Source: Desulfobulbus sp.
GTDB lineage: Bacteria > Desulfobacterota > Desulfobulbia > Desulfobulbales > Desulfobulbaceae
NCBI GenBank assembly: GCA_028684915.1
Contig: JAQUEZ010000059.1
Location: 1 to 34,338 of the forward strand
DNA length: 34,338 bases
Direction: 5' to 3'
Made by a program: the position numbers and the translations under genes. This document shows, piece by piece, positions 24,529 through 33,490 of this stretch (position 1 is the first letter of the stretch; each line of letters begins with the position of its first letter). A model generated the notes under the pieces. The model ran no database searches and was not told the DNA's origin. It worked only from the letters and a program-made list of their open reading frames with translations.

Positions 24529-24905
24529 CTGTGGGTAAGGAACAAGATTCCACGGTGAAAGTCAAGCTGAAAATTTCGCTGGTTGCGCGCCGGTTATCGC
24601 CGCTGCACAACAAATAAGGTCAAGGAAATGGGGGAAAATTGCCGTTCCCACAAAAAGGCGGGAACGAGGTTAATGCTTGCTGATGGCGGGTTTGGTACAA
24701 GTTGGTGTCCTGAATTTTGACTTTTGCCGAATCATGAAGAGTCCTTGCTGATCGGGCTGTGAAAAGTTATGGTTGAGAGAGGAGAAGGCACCGTCTCTCC
24801 TTGGCGGATATCGACTTGCATCAACCGTGGAGGGATTGGTGCAAAGCGCATCCGGTCGATGTTTCCCCCTCATTGCACCCATCCTCAAGGCGTGCGGAGT
24901 CGAAC
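24529..24905. other. Intergenic stretch between the riboswitch and the HD-GYP gene
   Basis: This stretch should hold the minus-strand promoter of the riboswitch transcript (TTGACT is present on the minus strand at plus 24560-24565, without a clear -10) and the plus-strand promoter of the HD-GYP gene. The HD-GYP frame is open back to a TTG at 24801, but this part has no domain similarity. Nothing else is recognised. Confidence 0.35.
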
Positions 24906-26627
24906 GTGGAGAAGGACAAAAAACGTAAATTTGCCCATGCCATCTCCATCAGGATCGCCCTGCCGGCCCTGCTGACCATTCTTCTGTTCGTCACAGCCAC
25001 CTTTGTCATCATCCTGCCTTCCTTTAAGGAAAATTTGCTCGAGAAAAAGCGGGACATGCTCCGCGAGATGGTGGAGATCGTCTATGACCTGGTCTCCACC
25101 TATGAGCAGATGGCTAAATCCGGGGAGATAAGCGAGGAAAAGGCGCAGAAAGAGGCATTGCGGATTATCGCCTCCCTTCGTTACGGCTCGGCCAACAAAG
25201 ATTATTTTTGGGTTAACGATATGAAGGCCTTGATCGTGGTCCATCCTTACCGCCCCGATCTACGCGGCGAGGCCGTGCCGGATTTCCGTTACCCCACCGG
25301 TAAAAATCTGCTCGAGGAGTTCGTGCGTGTGGTCCAGGCCCAAGGCGCCGGGTACGTGGAGTATCTCTTCCAGTGGCAGGACGACACCAAGAAGATCGTT
25401 CCCAAAATTTCCTACGTCAAAGGGTTTGCCCCCTGGGGCTGGGTGATCGGCACCGGGCTCTATGTCGATGATGTCAATGTCGAAATTGGGGTGATCGCCA
25501 AGCAACTCAACGCCATTGCCTCGGTCATTCTCCTCATCAACGCTTTTCTTGCCTTTTATATCATCCGCCACACCGTGCTTGCCGATCGGGTGCGTCGCAT
25601 CATCTGGGAAGAACGGGAACGACTCTTGACGGCGCTGGAGATGAGTAACGCTCGCTTTCGTTCACTGGTTGAAACTACCAGCGACTGGATCTGGGAGATT
25701 GATTCGGAGGGGACCTATACCTACTGCAGCCCCAAGGTCAAGGAGCTGCTTGGCTTTGAGGCTGAAGAGATTATCGGTAAGCATCTTGAGGACCTGGTCT
25801 CGGTTAAGGAGTTGGAGCGAACCAGCAGGCTTTTTAAAAAGTTGGTCGCCTCCCATAAAGCCTTCAGCGGATTTGAAACCGTCTGCCAGACCCGTGACGG
25901 CCGGGTGGTGGTGATCGAGAAGAACGGCGTGCCGGTCTTTGGCGATAAAGAAGAATTCTTGGGATATCGAGGTATTGCCCGCGACATTTCCGAACGTAAG
26001 ACGGCCATTGAGGCACTGAAAAAGAGCCGCGACGAACTCCATTCCAGCCTGGAAGAAACTGTTAAGTCACTGGCCCTGGCTGCGGAAAAACGCGACCCCT
26101 ACACCGCTGGCCACCAGATGCGGGTGGACAAGCTCGCCTGTGCCATCGCCCAAGAGTTGGGCCTGCCGGAAAAACAGCTCGAGGGCCTTCATTTTGCCGC
26201 CCTGCTTCATGATATCGGCAAGATTTCCCTGCCCTCGGAGTACCTGGCCAAGCCGGCTCGGCTTTCTGCACAGGAGCGGGCGATTATAAAATGCCATACC
26301 GAGGTTGGCTACGAGATCCTCAAAAATATACCCTTCCCCTGGCCAGTGGCTGATATCGTCTATCAGCACCATGAGCACCTGGATGGATCGGGGTATCCGC
26401 GCGAATTGACCGATAAGGAGATCCTGCTCGAGGCCAAGATTCTGACCGTGGCTGATGTGGTCGAGGCTATGAGTTCGCACCGGCCTTATCGCCCCTCTTT
26501 AGGCATTGACTCGGCTCTGGATGAGATTCGCTCCGGTCGGGGCGTGCTTTATCACGCCGAGAGTGTTGACGCCTGCATCCGTTTGGTTGCGGAAAAGAAG
26601 GTGGATTTGAGCGCTGTTGCCTGGTAG
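24906..26627 (+). CDS. Membrane sensor with Cache, PAS and HD-GYP domains (c-di-GMP phosphodiesterase)
   Basis: A 573-residue signalling protein. A first transmembrane helix (about residues 15-38) is followed by a periplasmic single Cache domain (40-200; NKDYFWVNDM, HPYRPDLRG, PWGWVIGTGLYVDDV are typical) and a second helix (205-222). A PAS domain follows (about 250-365; FRSLVETTSDWIWEID). The HD-GYP domain covers 385-573 with HD at 435-436, GKI, HHE at 488-490 and DGSGYP at 493-498. All expected metal and GYP residues are present, so it should hydrolyse cyclic di-GMP in response to a small periplasmic ligand and a PAS cue. Start: GTG 24906 is 6 bases after GGAG and gives a normal N terminus; a TTG at 24801 would add 35 atypical residues. 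Confidence 0.9.
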   Translation: MEKDKKRKFAHAISIRIALPALLTILLFVTATFVIILPSFKENLLEKKRDMLREMVEIVYDLVSTYEQMAKSGEISEEKAQKEALRIIASLRYGSANKDYFWVNDMKALIVVHPYRPDLRGEAVPDFRYPTGKNLLEEFVRVVQAQGAGYVEYLFQWQDDTKKIVPKISYVKGFAPWGWVIGTGLYVDDVNVEIGVIAKQLNAIASVILLINAFLAFYIIRHTVLADRVRRIIWEERERLLTALEMSNARFRSLVETTSDWIWEIDSEGTYTYCSPKVKELLGFEAEEIIGKHLEDLVSVKELERTSRLFKKLVASHKAFSGFETVCQTRDGRVVVIEKNGVPVFGDKEEFLGYRGIARDISERKTAIEALKKSRDELHSSLEETVKSLALAAEKRDPYTAGHQMRVDKLACAIAQELGLPEKQLEGLHFAALLHDIGKISLPSEYLAKPARLSAQERAIIKCHTEVGYEILKNIPFPWPVADIVYQHHEHLDGSGYPRELTDKEILLEAKILTVADVVEAMSSHRPYRPSLGIDSALDEIRSGRGVLYHAESVDACIRLVAEKKVDLSAVAW

Positions 26628-26679
26628 GCGTCAGCGAACTTTTTTGGTGCGTGTCCGTCTCCGCCGCCTGCCAAGTGTC

Positions 26680-27858
26680 TTACTGGCGTTTATCCACCGG
26701 TGAATATTCGCAGCCCATCAAGCCGCAGTACTCACCCACATACTGGGCCTGGGGACGGTACAGCGCCGGTTTGCCCTGGGCATCGGCGAACTGTTCTTCG
26801 ATGATGTGGGCACACCAGCCAGCCACCCGGGAGATGGCAAAGACCGGGGTCATGAGGTCGGTGGGGATACCCATCAGGTAGTAGACCGGGGCCGAGTTGA
26901 AATCGACATTGGGGAGGATGGTGGTCTTGCCGCGTTCTGCAAAGATAGCCAGGGCGGTCGCCTCGATGCGTTGTGAAATGGAGGCCCATTTGCCGCCGGT
27001 CTGCTCACCCAGCCGCTGTCCCATCTTCTTCAGGTACACCGCCCGGGGGTCACCGGTCTTGTAGATCGCATGCCCCATGCCCATGATTCGATCGCCTTCA
27101 CTCAGCTGTTGTTTCACCCACTCCTCGATATTCGGCTCATTTTCCAGCTTGAGCAGCATCTCCATGACCTTCGCATTGGCGCCGCCGTGCAGGCTACCGG
27201 AAAGCGCGCCTAAACCTGCGGCAACACCAGCATAGAGGCTGGCACGGGTGGAGACGACCTCGCGGGCGGCAAAAGTGGAGGCGTTGAAGGTATGGTCGGC
27301 ATGGAGAATCAGGCAGACATCCAGATCGTGGGCAGTGGCCTTGTCGGGCTTTTTGCCCTGGAGCATCCACAGAAAGTTGCTGGCATGATCGAGTTCCGGA
27401 TCTGGAGAAAGCACCGGTTGACCGTTACGGATGCGGTGCCAGGCCGCCACCAGGGTTGGCAATTGCGCCAATAAACCGATGGAGCGTTGCAGACAGATAT
27501 CCCGATCCATGGCATCGCTGTGTTTTGTGGCCATGGAGAGCATCGGTACCGTGGCCTGGAGCACATCCATTGGCCGGGCATCCTGGGGCCAGAGCTTCAT
27601 GCTTTCGAGGATATAGTCGGGTACCGCGCGCATGTCTTTGATCTGCTGGGTGAATCCAGCCAACTGCTCGGGACTGGGCAAGGTTCCGAACAGGAGCAGA
27701 AAGGCGGTTTCCATGAACGAGGAACGATTCGCCAGATCTTCGATGCGATAGCCACGGTAAATCAGCACGCCCTTTTCGCCGTCGATGAAGCTGATTGCGG
27801 AATCGGCGACGGTGACGCCACGTAAACCAGTGTTTTTCACTCGAATCTCTTCGCTCAT
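26680..27858 (-). CDS. gltA: Citrate synthase
   Basis: A 392-residue citrate synthase condensing acetyl-CoA and oxaloacetate. Catalytic motifs are LHADHTFNAST (His in the 186-189 region), GSLHGGAN (H224) and NVDF (D319). The length and the start (RGYRIEDLA, the GYPIEEL-type motif) resemble the shorter archaeal/Gram-positive-like and methylcitrate synthase group rather than the longer E. coli type, so 2-methylcitrate synthase activity cannot be excluded. No prp genes are nearby, which favours citrate synthase. GGAGG lies 8 bases before ATG 27858. It converges with the HD-GYP gene (52-base gap). Confidence 0.93.
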   Translation of the reverse strand: MSEEIRVKNTGLRGVTVADSAISFIDGEKGVLIYRGYRIEDLANRSSFMETAFLLLFGTLPSPEQLAGFTQQIKDMRAVPDYILESMKLWPQDARPMDVLQATVPMLSMATKHSDAMDRDICLQRSIGLLAQLPTLVAAWHRIRNGQPVLSPDPELDHASNFLWMLQGKKPDKATAHDLDVCLILHADHTFNASTFAAREVVSTRASLYAGVAAGLGALSGSLHGGANAKVMEMLLKLENEPNIEEWVKQQLSEGDRIMGMGHAIYKTGDPRAVYLKKMGQRLGEQTGGKWASISQRIEATALAIFAERGKTTILPNVDFNSAPVYYLMGIPTDLMTPVFAISRVAGWCAHIIEEQFADAQGKPALYRPQAQYVGEYCGLMGCEYSPVDKRQ

Positions 27859-27888
27859 CGGATGCCTCCGGCAGGATTGTATACAGGA

Positions 27889-27907
27889 ATAAGAGGTCCC
27901 GAATTCG
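27889..27907. repeat. 6-bp-arm inverted repeat upstream of gltA
   Basis: AGGTCC and GGACCT flank a 7-base centre (CGAATTC) about 30 bases before the gltA start codon. It could be a leader hairpin or operator of gltA. It lacks a T tract, so it is not a convincing terminator for the upstream permease gene. Confidence 0.3.
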
Positions 27908-27992
27908 GACCTGGTTCGGGGGCAAGGATATGGAAGGACTCCCCGACTCGTTTATGGCAATCGGCGTGTTTTAATGAAGAAAAGGGTGAAGT

Positions 27993-29207
27993 TCAACTTC
28001 TTTTACTGCTCCCATTCCTGCTTTCTTGCAACGGTTCTTTGACGGTTGGCTGCGAATGGCCTTTGTTTGCAGAGCTGCTTGGTTCGGCGGTGTCGTCGTC
28101 AGGAAGAAATTCGGGGGCGGTCCCTTCGGTGGTTGGCTTGGAAAACAATGGCCCGACATCAGGGAGATACGATTCGAATGCCTTGCCGTAGATTTCCCAG
28201 ATGGTGATAAACAAAGCGGCCACTATCGGGCCGATGATAATGCCGAGAATGCCAAAAAGGGAGATGCCGCCCAGGGTGCCGAAGAGCACGAAAAGATCAT
28301 GCATTTCGGTGTCTTTGCCTACCAGGCGTGGGCGGAGTAGGTTGTCGAGATTTCCGGCGACGGCCCCGCAGAGCACGCCAAGAATTCCGACCCCGAGAAA
28401 GTCGCCTTTCAGTCCGAGAATGACCAAAGCCGGTCCCCAGACGATGGCAGTACCGAAGGCGGGAATGATCGACATCACCGCCATCACTGTTCCCCAGAAC
28501 ACCGGGCCCTGGATACCGGCTAGGGCAAAGGCGATACCGCAGATGCCTCCCTGGAGGGCGCCGATGATCAGGGTTCCCTTGAGGGTCGCCTTGGTCACCG
28601 AGGTGAATCGGCGCAACAGGAGGCGTTCGTCGCGATCGTGCATGGGGAGGAAGTAGAGAATTTTGGTCAGCAGCACCTCGCCCATGGTGAGGAAGTAGAA
28701 CATTACATACAGCATAATAATGCTGCTGAAGATGGCATTAACCGTGAGCTTGGTCACCGAGGAGAGGCTGTTGATGAGAAAGGTCGAGATGTTGCCCACG
28801 ACCAGTCCCGCCTTTTCGATGATCACCGCCCGGTAGGGCAGAATTTCGTGGTAGTAGGGGAGTCGCTCCATGTAGGAGGAGATGGCGGTGGGCTCGTTGA
28901 TGAATGACTGCACCCAAGGCGTGACCGACTGGCTAACGCTGATCGCCTGGCCAACGACCACACCAATGAGGATGGAGAGTGGTGCCAGTACCAAGATCAC
29001 CACCCCGATCAGAACCAGGATCGAGGCCAGGTTTTCCCGGCCACCGATTCTGTGATTCAGCCAGCGGTGGGTCGGGCTGAGCATGGCCGAGAAAATACCG
29101 GCCATGAACATCGGCATCAGGAACTGGCTAATCATGTCGAGGAACAGGGCCGAGATAAGCAGCACCATCACCAGGAGCACCGTTTTATTGATCAGTTCCC
29201 GTTTCAT
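27993..29207 (-). CDS. AI-2E family transporter (UPF0118, PerM/TqsA-like permease)
   Basis: A 404-residue membrane protein with two hydrophobic helices at the N terminus, a central soluble part and five or six helices in the C-terminal half, with the ending GIIIGPIVAALFITIWEIY characteristic of the family. TqsA from this family was linked to export of autoinducer-2, but other members are Na+(Li+)/H+ antiporters, so the substrate is unknown. A polar Ser-rich tail of about 50 residues follows. It begins 26 bases after bioA and is probably on the same transcript, though no functional link with biotin is apparent. Confidence 0.88.
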   Translation of the reverse strand: MKRELINKTVLLVMVLLISALFLDMISQFLMPMFMAGIFSAMLSPTHRWLNHRIGGRENLASILVLIGVVILVLAPLSILIGVVVGQAISVSQSVTPWVQSFINEPTAISSYMERLPYYHEILPYRAVIIEKAGLVVGNISTFLINSLSSVTKLTVNAIFSSIIMLYVMFYFLTMGEVLLTKILYFLPMHDRDERLLLRRFTSVTKATLKGTLIIGALQGGICGIAFALAGIQGPVFWGTVMAVMSIIPAFGTAIVWGPALVILGLKGDFLGVGILGVLCGAVAGNLDNLLRPRLVGKDTEMHDLFVLFGTLGGISLFGILGIIIGPIVAALFITIWEIYGKAFESYLPDVGPLFSKPTTEGTAPEFLPDDDTAEPSSSANKGHSQPTVKEPLQESRNGSSKRS

Positions 29208-29233
29208 CGTTACGACCTGGAAAAAAAGTTGGT

Positions 29234-30514
29234 TCAGACCATGGATGCGGCCTGGATCAGGGCTGCAGTTAGGCGCGAGAGATCATCTGGCTCTATGATA
29301 AAGGGCGGCATCAGATAGAGCAGGCGGCCAAAGGGACGGATCCAGACTCCCTGGTCGACAAAGAAATGCTGGAGTACGGCCATGTCCACCGGGGCCTTGG
29401 TTTCGAGTACGCCGATGGCGCCCAGCACTCGGACATCGGACACGGTAAAGAGATCTCGCGCCGGGGCCAGTTCCGCCTCCAACTGGCGGTTGATGGCGCC
29501 CACCCGTTCCTGCCAGGAGGTATTGAGCAGGAGATTGATCGAGGCGCAGGCCACATGACAGGCGAGTGGATTGCCCATAAAGGTTGGCCCGTGCATGAAT
29601 ACACCGGGGGGCGCCTTGGAAATGGTGGTGGCGACCTCGGTGGTGGCCAGGGTGGCGGCCAGAGTCATGGTGCCGCCGGTGATGGCCTTGCCCACGCACA
29701 TGATGTCCGGCGATATTCCGGCGTGATCCGCAGCAAAGAGTTTGCCGGTACGGCCAAACCCGGTGGCGATCTCGTCAAAAATCAACAGCACCTGGTATTG
29801 GGCACAAAGTTCCCGTAATCCTCGCAGGTATTGCGGATGATAGAACCACATCCCACCTGCGCCCTGAACAATGGGCTCGATAATGATGGCCGCAATGTGC
29901 TGGTGATTGTCCGCCAGCAGTTGCTCCATCTGGGCCAGGTCGGAGGCATTCCAGGATTCGCCGAAACGGCAGCCTGGCCGTGGGGCAAAGAACTGACCCG
30001 GCAGGGAGCCTTCAAACAGGCTGTGCATGCCGGTGACCGGGTCGCAGACCGACATTGCATGGAAGGTGTCGCCATGGTAACCGCCACGCACCGTGAGCAG
30101 GCGATGTTTTTTCGGCCGCCCGGCCGCCTGCTGATACTGCAGGGCCATCTTGAGCGCCACCTCAACACTGACCGAACCGGAATCGCAGAGAAAAACCTTG
30201 TCTAGCGGTTCCGGAGTCAATTGGACCAGCAAGCGGGCCAATTCCACTGCGGGCTCATGGGTGAAGCCACCGAACATGACATGGGCCATCCGTTCGCCTT
30301 GTTCGCGGATAGCCTGTTGGAGCACCGGATGGCTGTAGCCGTGAATGGCACACCACCAGGAGGACATGCCGTCGATCAGTTCACGCCCGTCTTGGAGGCG
30401 GATACGCACCCCGGATGCCGAGGCCACCGGATAGACCGGTAGCGGCTGGGTTGTGGAGGTATAGGGATGCCAAAGATGGTCGCGGTCGAACTGGAGCAGG
30501 TCGCTGGCTGCCAT
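29234..30514 (-). CDS. bioA: BioA, adenosylmethionine-8-amino-7-oxononanoate aminotransferase
   Basis: A 426-residue PLP-dependent class III aminotransferase converting KAPA to DAPA in biotin synthesis, using S-adenosylmethionine as amino donor in the standard enzyme. HLWHPYTS near the start, [40 protein letters not shown] and CVGKAITGG (PLP lysine) are conserved. The size matches E. coli BioA (429). The start ATG 30514 is one base after the bioB stop; an open extension of 52 codons upstream overlaps bioB and is not credible. It is translated in tandem with bioB. Confidence 0.95.
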   Translation of the reverse strand: MAASDLLQFDRDHLWHPYTSTTQPLPVYPVASASGVRIRLQDGRELIDGMSSWWCAIHGYSHPVLQQAIREQGERMAHVMFGGFTHEPAVELARLLVQLTPEPLDKVFLCDSGSVSVEVALKMALQYQQAAGRPKKHRLLTVRGGYHGDTFHAMSVCDPVTGMHSLFEGSLPGQFFAPRPGCRFGESWNASDLAQMEQLLADNHQHIAAIIIEPIVQGAGGMWFYHPQYLRGLRELCAQYQVLLIFDEIATGFGRTGKLFAADHAGISPDIMCVGKAITGGTMTLAATLATTEVATTISKAPPGVFMHGPTFMGNPLACHVACASINLLLNTSWQERVGAINRQLEAELAPARDLFTVSDVRVLGAIGVLETKAPVDMAVLQHFFVDQGVWIRPFGRLLYLMPPFIIEPDDLSRLTAALIQAASMV

Positions 30515-30515
30515 C

Positions 30516-31484
30516 TCAGTCTCGCTCAAAGGTATAGCCCAAGGCGGTAAGCTGTTCCAAATCACCTTGGATGCCTGAGCCGGTGGTGGTGAGGTAATTG
30601 CCGACAATGGCCCCGTTGGCACCAGCTGTGAAGCAGGAGTACTGGTCCTGGCCAAGTTGCTGGCGTCCACCGGCCATGCGGATCACGGCCTTGGGGTTGA
30701 TGAAGCGGTACAGCGCCACTGTGGTCAGAACTTCATCCAGGGTCAGCTGCTTCAACGCGGCAAGAGGCGTGCCTTCGATAGCGGTGAGGATGTTGATCGG
30801 AATGGAGAGCACCTCCAATTCTTGCAACTCAAAGGCCATGTCGAGCCGGTCTTCCATGGACTCGCCCATGCCGATGATTCCACCGGAACAGAGCGTCATG
30901 CCGGTTTTTCGGGCCAGTTTCAGGGTTTCAACTTTTTCCTCCCAGGTATGGGTGGAGCAGACCTGGGGAAAATAGTTTTTACTTGCCTCGAGATTGCAGT
31001 GGTAGCGACGCACGCCAGCGGCGTAGAGGTTCGCGGCAATCTGCTCGTCAAGAAAGCCGGCCGAGGCGCAAAACAGCAATGCGGTGGACTCGGACATCTT
31101 CTCGTACAAATTGGTCAGCTCGGCCACGGTTTCCGGGGCAAGGCTGCGACCGCTGGTCACCAGGGAGAGCCGGTGCACGCCGTGCTGGTCGTTATCCTGC
31201 GCCTGGGCCAGCGCTTCTTGTTCGGGAATGACCTTATAAGTCTCGACCCCGGTATGGTGGCGGGCTGATTGGGCGCAGAATCGGCAGTTTTCACTGCAAT
31301 TGCCGCTCTTGGCATTGATGATCGAGCAGAGATCGAAGTGGTTGCCGTGGAAATGGCGGCGAATCTGATCCGCGGCCTGGTAAAGGTCGTTCTTGTCTGC
31401 GCTGAGCAGAGAGGTGGCTGTGGTCCGATCAATCCGGCCGCCGTCAAGAATGGTCTGCAGTGCCTGTTGTACGATGGTATCCAT
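30516..31484 (-). CDS. bioB: BioB, biotin synthase (radical SAM), anaerobe-like type
   Basis: A 322-residue radical-SAM enzyme inserting sulfur into dethiobiotin. The SAM cluster cysteines are C63, C67 and C70 (CSENCRFC). Of the ligands of the auxiliary [2Fe-2S] sulfur-donor cluster in E. coli BioB (C97, C128, C188, R260), equivalents of the last three are C139, C199 and R269. At the C97 position (in RLSLVTSGR) there is Ser107. The substrate motif NHNLD is HCNLE here. This pattern resembles the type II biotin synthases reported from obligate anaerobes. Next to bioA, so biotin is the likely product. An AAAGGA precedes ATG 31484. Confidence 0.93.
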   Translation of the reverse strand: MDTIVQQALQTILDGGRIDRTTATSLLSADKNDLYQAADQIRRHFHGNHFDLCSIINAKSGNCSENCRFCAQSARHHTGVETYKVIPEQEALAQAQDNDQHGVHRLSLVTSGRSLAPETVAELTNLYEKMSESTALLFCASAGFLDEQIAANLYAAGVRRYHCNLEASKNYFPQVCSTHTWEEKVETLKLARKTGMTLCSGGIIGMGESMEDRLDMAFELQELEVLSIPINILTAIEGTPLAALKQLTLDEVLTTVALYRFINPKAVIRMAGGRQQLGQDQYSCFTAGANGAIVGNYLTTTGSGIQGDLEQLTALGYTFERD

Positions 31485-31504
31485 AATCCTTTGTTATTCG
31501 GGGA

Positions 31505-32128
31505 TTATTCCCGGTTGTTTTTGATGTCCTTGGGCGGACCACCCACGATCATATCGGCAATGGTCAGCTTGAGTTTGGGTAAAAGACCGCGTCTGTTGCC
31601 GAGGAATCGTGATTCCAGTTGGGCCAGCCGCCGATACAAAACGGTTCGATCCATGGCCGGAGCCTCACTTTCCACCGCGTACCCGTCCTTGACGATCTCC
31701 TGGCAACGGAAACAGCCGGGAAAGCGGAGGTGCTGGCCATCAGGGCGAGTCAGAGTGGCCGGTACGCCATGGGTGCGGCAGATCATTAGCCGGTGGGTGT
31801 AGGCGCTGCAGAGGCCGTCATCGTTGAGTGGGCACATAATCTGTGGTCGCTGTCCCTTGGTAATCATCTGCCGACTCTGCTCCACATAGTCGCGGGAGCG
31901 CTGCATGATCCGGTCGATGTGCGCATCATCAAGTTTACGGATGCCTTCCCAGAGGTAGGCCCATTCGCTGTAGGTGTAGTGGAGGAAATAGGAGTCGCAG
32001 CAATTATCCGAGCAGCCGCTGCAGGTGAGGGTAATAGTTTGGGCCACTTCGTCGTAGGCGACGGCCATAGACTGATATATTTCCCCGATTTCGCAGGAGA
32101 GTTCCGGGGGGAGAAACAATTCTTTCAT
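31505..32128 (-). CDS. YkgJ-type Cys-cluster protein (possible Zn/Fe chelating domain)
   Basis: A 207-residue soluble protein. CSGCSDNCC (in LTCSGCSDNCCDSYF) is the cysteine signature of the YkgJ/CxxCxxCC family. More cysteines follow (MCPLNDDGLCSAY, LMICRTHG, PGCFRCQ), enough for one or two metal sites, probably zinc or an iron-sulfur cluster. The function of the family is unknown. It sits 20 bases upstream of bioB and 13 after the AMMECR1 gene, in the same operon. Start: ATG 32128; upstream frame extension of 64 codons overlaps the AMMECR1 gene and is unlikely. Confidence 0.8.
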   Translation of the reverse strand: MKELFLPPELSCEIGEIYQSMAVAYDEVAQTITLTCSGCSDNCCDSYFLHYTYSEWAYLWEGIRKLDDAHIDRIMQRSRDYVEQSRQMITKGQRPQIMCPLNDDGLCSAYTHRLMICRTHGVPATLTRPDGQHLRFPGCFRCQEIVKDGYAVESEAPAMDRTVLYRRLAQLESRFLGNRRGLLPKLKLTIADMIVGGPPKDIKNNRE

Positions 32129-32141
32129 AGGTGTTCCCGCT

Positions 32142-32714
32142 TTAGCGGGATTCTTCAAAGGATTGAACCTGATAGGTTGATAAGCGCACATTGCCGCTAC
32201 GCCAGGTGGACTCTGCGAGGCCTGCCTTGCGGCAGAGGTGGCCGAGAAATTGTTCAACGCTGGGTAACTGCTCCCAGACTTGGGGCAGGAAAGTGGCACT
32301 GGCCCCGCCCGGCCCTTCAAGAATTACCCCATCTCGACCGGGACAAAGCAGGTGGCGCAGTTCCTCAGGTGCGGTGAAGGGCAGGGGGACGGGATCGGTC
32401 AGCACCGAAATTTCCACATGCAGTTGCTCCAGTTCATCCATGGCTACCGGATTGAAACGGAAATCATGGAAGGCGGCATTGAGGGCATTGCTTCTGATGC
32501 CGTCAATAATAGGCTCCACTGCAGTCAGACTGCCGATGCAGCCCCGTAGGTCGCCCCGTTTGTGCAAGGTGACAAAGACGCCTCGTTTTTCTTCAAGGCC
32601 GGGCTGCGCGAGTTCCCCGTTACTGACGGGCCGAGAGGTTGTTGCCCCTAAATGCTGCTCGATAGTCTGGCGAGCCAGGTGGACCAGTAAACGTCCCTGT
32701 TGTTCGCTGAGCAT
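32142..32714 (-). CDS. AMMECR1-domain protein (AmmeMemoRadiSam system protein A)
   Basis: A 190-residue protein of the AMMECR1 family. The hallmark is GVFVTLHKRGDLRGCIGSL (about residues 54-72), followed by NAAFHDFRFNPV, VEISVLTDP and the DGVILEGPGGASATFLPQVWEQLP block. The family belongs to the predicted AmmeMemoRadiSam system with a Memo protein and a radical SAM enzyme, neither of which is in this window. The biochemical function is not established. Start: GGAGG lies 7 bases before ATG 32714; an upstream extension of 32 codons is open but would precede the ribosome binding site and part of the predicted promoter. It is the first gene of the AMMECR1-ykgJ-bioB-bioA group. Confidence 0.88.
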   Translation of the reverse strand: MLSEQQGRLLVHLARQTIEQHLGATTSRPVSNGELAQPGLEEKRGVFVTLHKRGDLRGCIGSLTAVEPIIDGIRSNALNAAFHDFRFNPVAMDELEQLHVEISVLTDPVPLPFTAPEELRHLLCPGRDGVILEGPGGASATFLPQVWEQLPSVEQFLGHLCRKAGLAESTWRSGNVRLSTYQVQSFEESR

Positions 32715-32752
32715 GGTTATGCCTCCACAGATCTGGTCATCAGAGGGAGAGT

Positions 32753-32780
32753 ACTCTATTGCACAGGATGAGACTGTCAA
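32753..32780 (-). promoter_or_regulatory. Predicted sigma-70 promoter of the AMMECR1-bioBA operon
   Basis: On the minus strand TTGACA (plus 32775-32780, perfect -35) is followed after 16 bases by TAGAGT (plus 32753-32758, 4 of 6 to TATAAT). The expected transcript start lies about 30 bases before ATG 32714, which supports that start over the longer frame. Confidence 0.45.
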
Positions 32781-32858
32781 TATAAATGTAACAAAATCCT
32801 GCAGGGACAAGAGCTTGCACGGAGGTGGGCAGGCTCCTGCAAACGAAAAATAGAGCGA

Positions 32859-33374
32859 TCAGTGTTTGTTGAGCCCCTTAAGGGAGAGCTCACCCGAGGA
32901 TTTGAAGGGAATTTCTTTGGAAAAGCCATGGATCCCCACCCGTACCGTGCCTTGCAGGGTATAGGGCAGCGGGTTATCCTGGTCGGGGATTTTTCCGGCG
33001 GAATGCATAAGGTCGGCCACGGAGGAGATCAGGTCAAGGACCGAGGCATACACTTCAACCGGTACAATGGCTGTGCCGTAGGCCGGTACAGTCTGGTTGC
33101 TGTCGCCGACGCCGCTGGCAAAATGGCGCTTGTTAATTTCGAGATTGCAGTTGATCCCGCGCAGGTCAAGGGTCACCTCGTTGGGGTTAAGGATGCGCAG
33201 CTTGATGAGGAAAATTCCCTCCAGTGCCTTCACTTCCTGGATACGGATATCAGCAATGGAGATTTTCGGATCTTCTTTGAGCCCGTAGATTCCGGCGCAT
33301 CCGCTCAGGCAAAGAAGGATGCAGAAAAGAGAAAGAAGTGAAAAAAATTTTGACTGCAATCCGTTGGAAAACAT
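32859..33374 (-). CDS. LEA-type (WHy domain) lipoprotein
   Basis: A 171-residue exported lipoprotein. A signal peptide with a lipobox LSGC (Cys near residue 26) is followed by a single LEA_2/WHy beta-sandwich domain (about 35-165; ISIADIRIQEVKALEG, IKLRILNPNEVTLDLRGINC, VGDSNQTVPAYG are typical). Bacterial members are membrane-anchored or periplasmic and are linked with desiccation or stress tolerance only by similarity; the function is unknown. AAGGAG lies 5 bases before ATG 33374. Its promoter overlaps the divergent tRNA-Ser promoter. Confidence 0.85.
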   Translation of the reverse strand: MFSNGLQSKFFSLLSLFCILLCLSGCAGIYGLKEDPKISIADIRIQEVKALEGIFLIKLRILNPNEVTLDLRGINCNLEINKRHFASGVGDSNQTVPAYGTAIVPVEVYASVLDLISSVADLMHSAGKIPDQDNPLPYTLQGTVRVGIHGFSKEIPFKSSGELSLKGLNKH

Positions 33375-33405
33375 GGTCGCTCCTTGAAAAAATGACGATG
33401 AGCCA

Positions 33406-33434
33406 TTCTTAACCAGCGGTTAGAACAAAGTCAA
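33406..33434 (-). promoter_or_regulatory. Predicted promoter of the LEA-type lipoprotein
   Basis: On the minus strand TTGACT (plus 33429-33434) and TAAGAA (plus 33406-33411) are separated by 17 bases. The -10 is poor, but the position, about 30 bases before ATG 33374, is right. The -35 lies in the left arm of a 26-bp palindrome shared with the tRNA promoter. Confidence 0.4.
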
Positions 33435-33455
33435 CAGCTCCATGGAACTGTTGAC
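33430..33455. promoter_or_regulatory. 26-bp interrupted palindrome between divergent promoters
   Basis: GTCAACAG (33430-33437) and CTGTTGAC (33448-33455) are perfect inverted arms around a centre that is itself a palindrome (TCCATGGA, 33439-33446); only one position pair does not match. Each arm includes the TTGAC of one of the two diverging promoters. It is either a chance result of two opposed -35 boxes or a real regulator site covering both. Confidence 0.55.
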
Positions 33456-33479
33456 GATCGCCACGGAAAACGGTATCAA
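33451..33479 (+). promoter_or_regulatory. Predicted sigma-70 promoter of tRNA-Ser
   Basis: TTGACG (33451-33456) and TATCAA (33474-33479) with a 17-base spacer, ending 11 bases before the first base of the tRNA. Spacing and -35 are good; the -10 has 4 of 6 consensus bases. Confidence 0.55.
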
Positions 33480-33490
33480 TAGCGCGACGC

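Noticed and set aside
29234..30670. Longer BioA form starting at 30670
   Set aside because: The additional 52 residues overlap the end of bioB, and ATG 30514 directly after the bioB stop gives the family N terminus.
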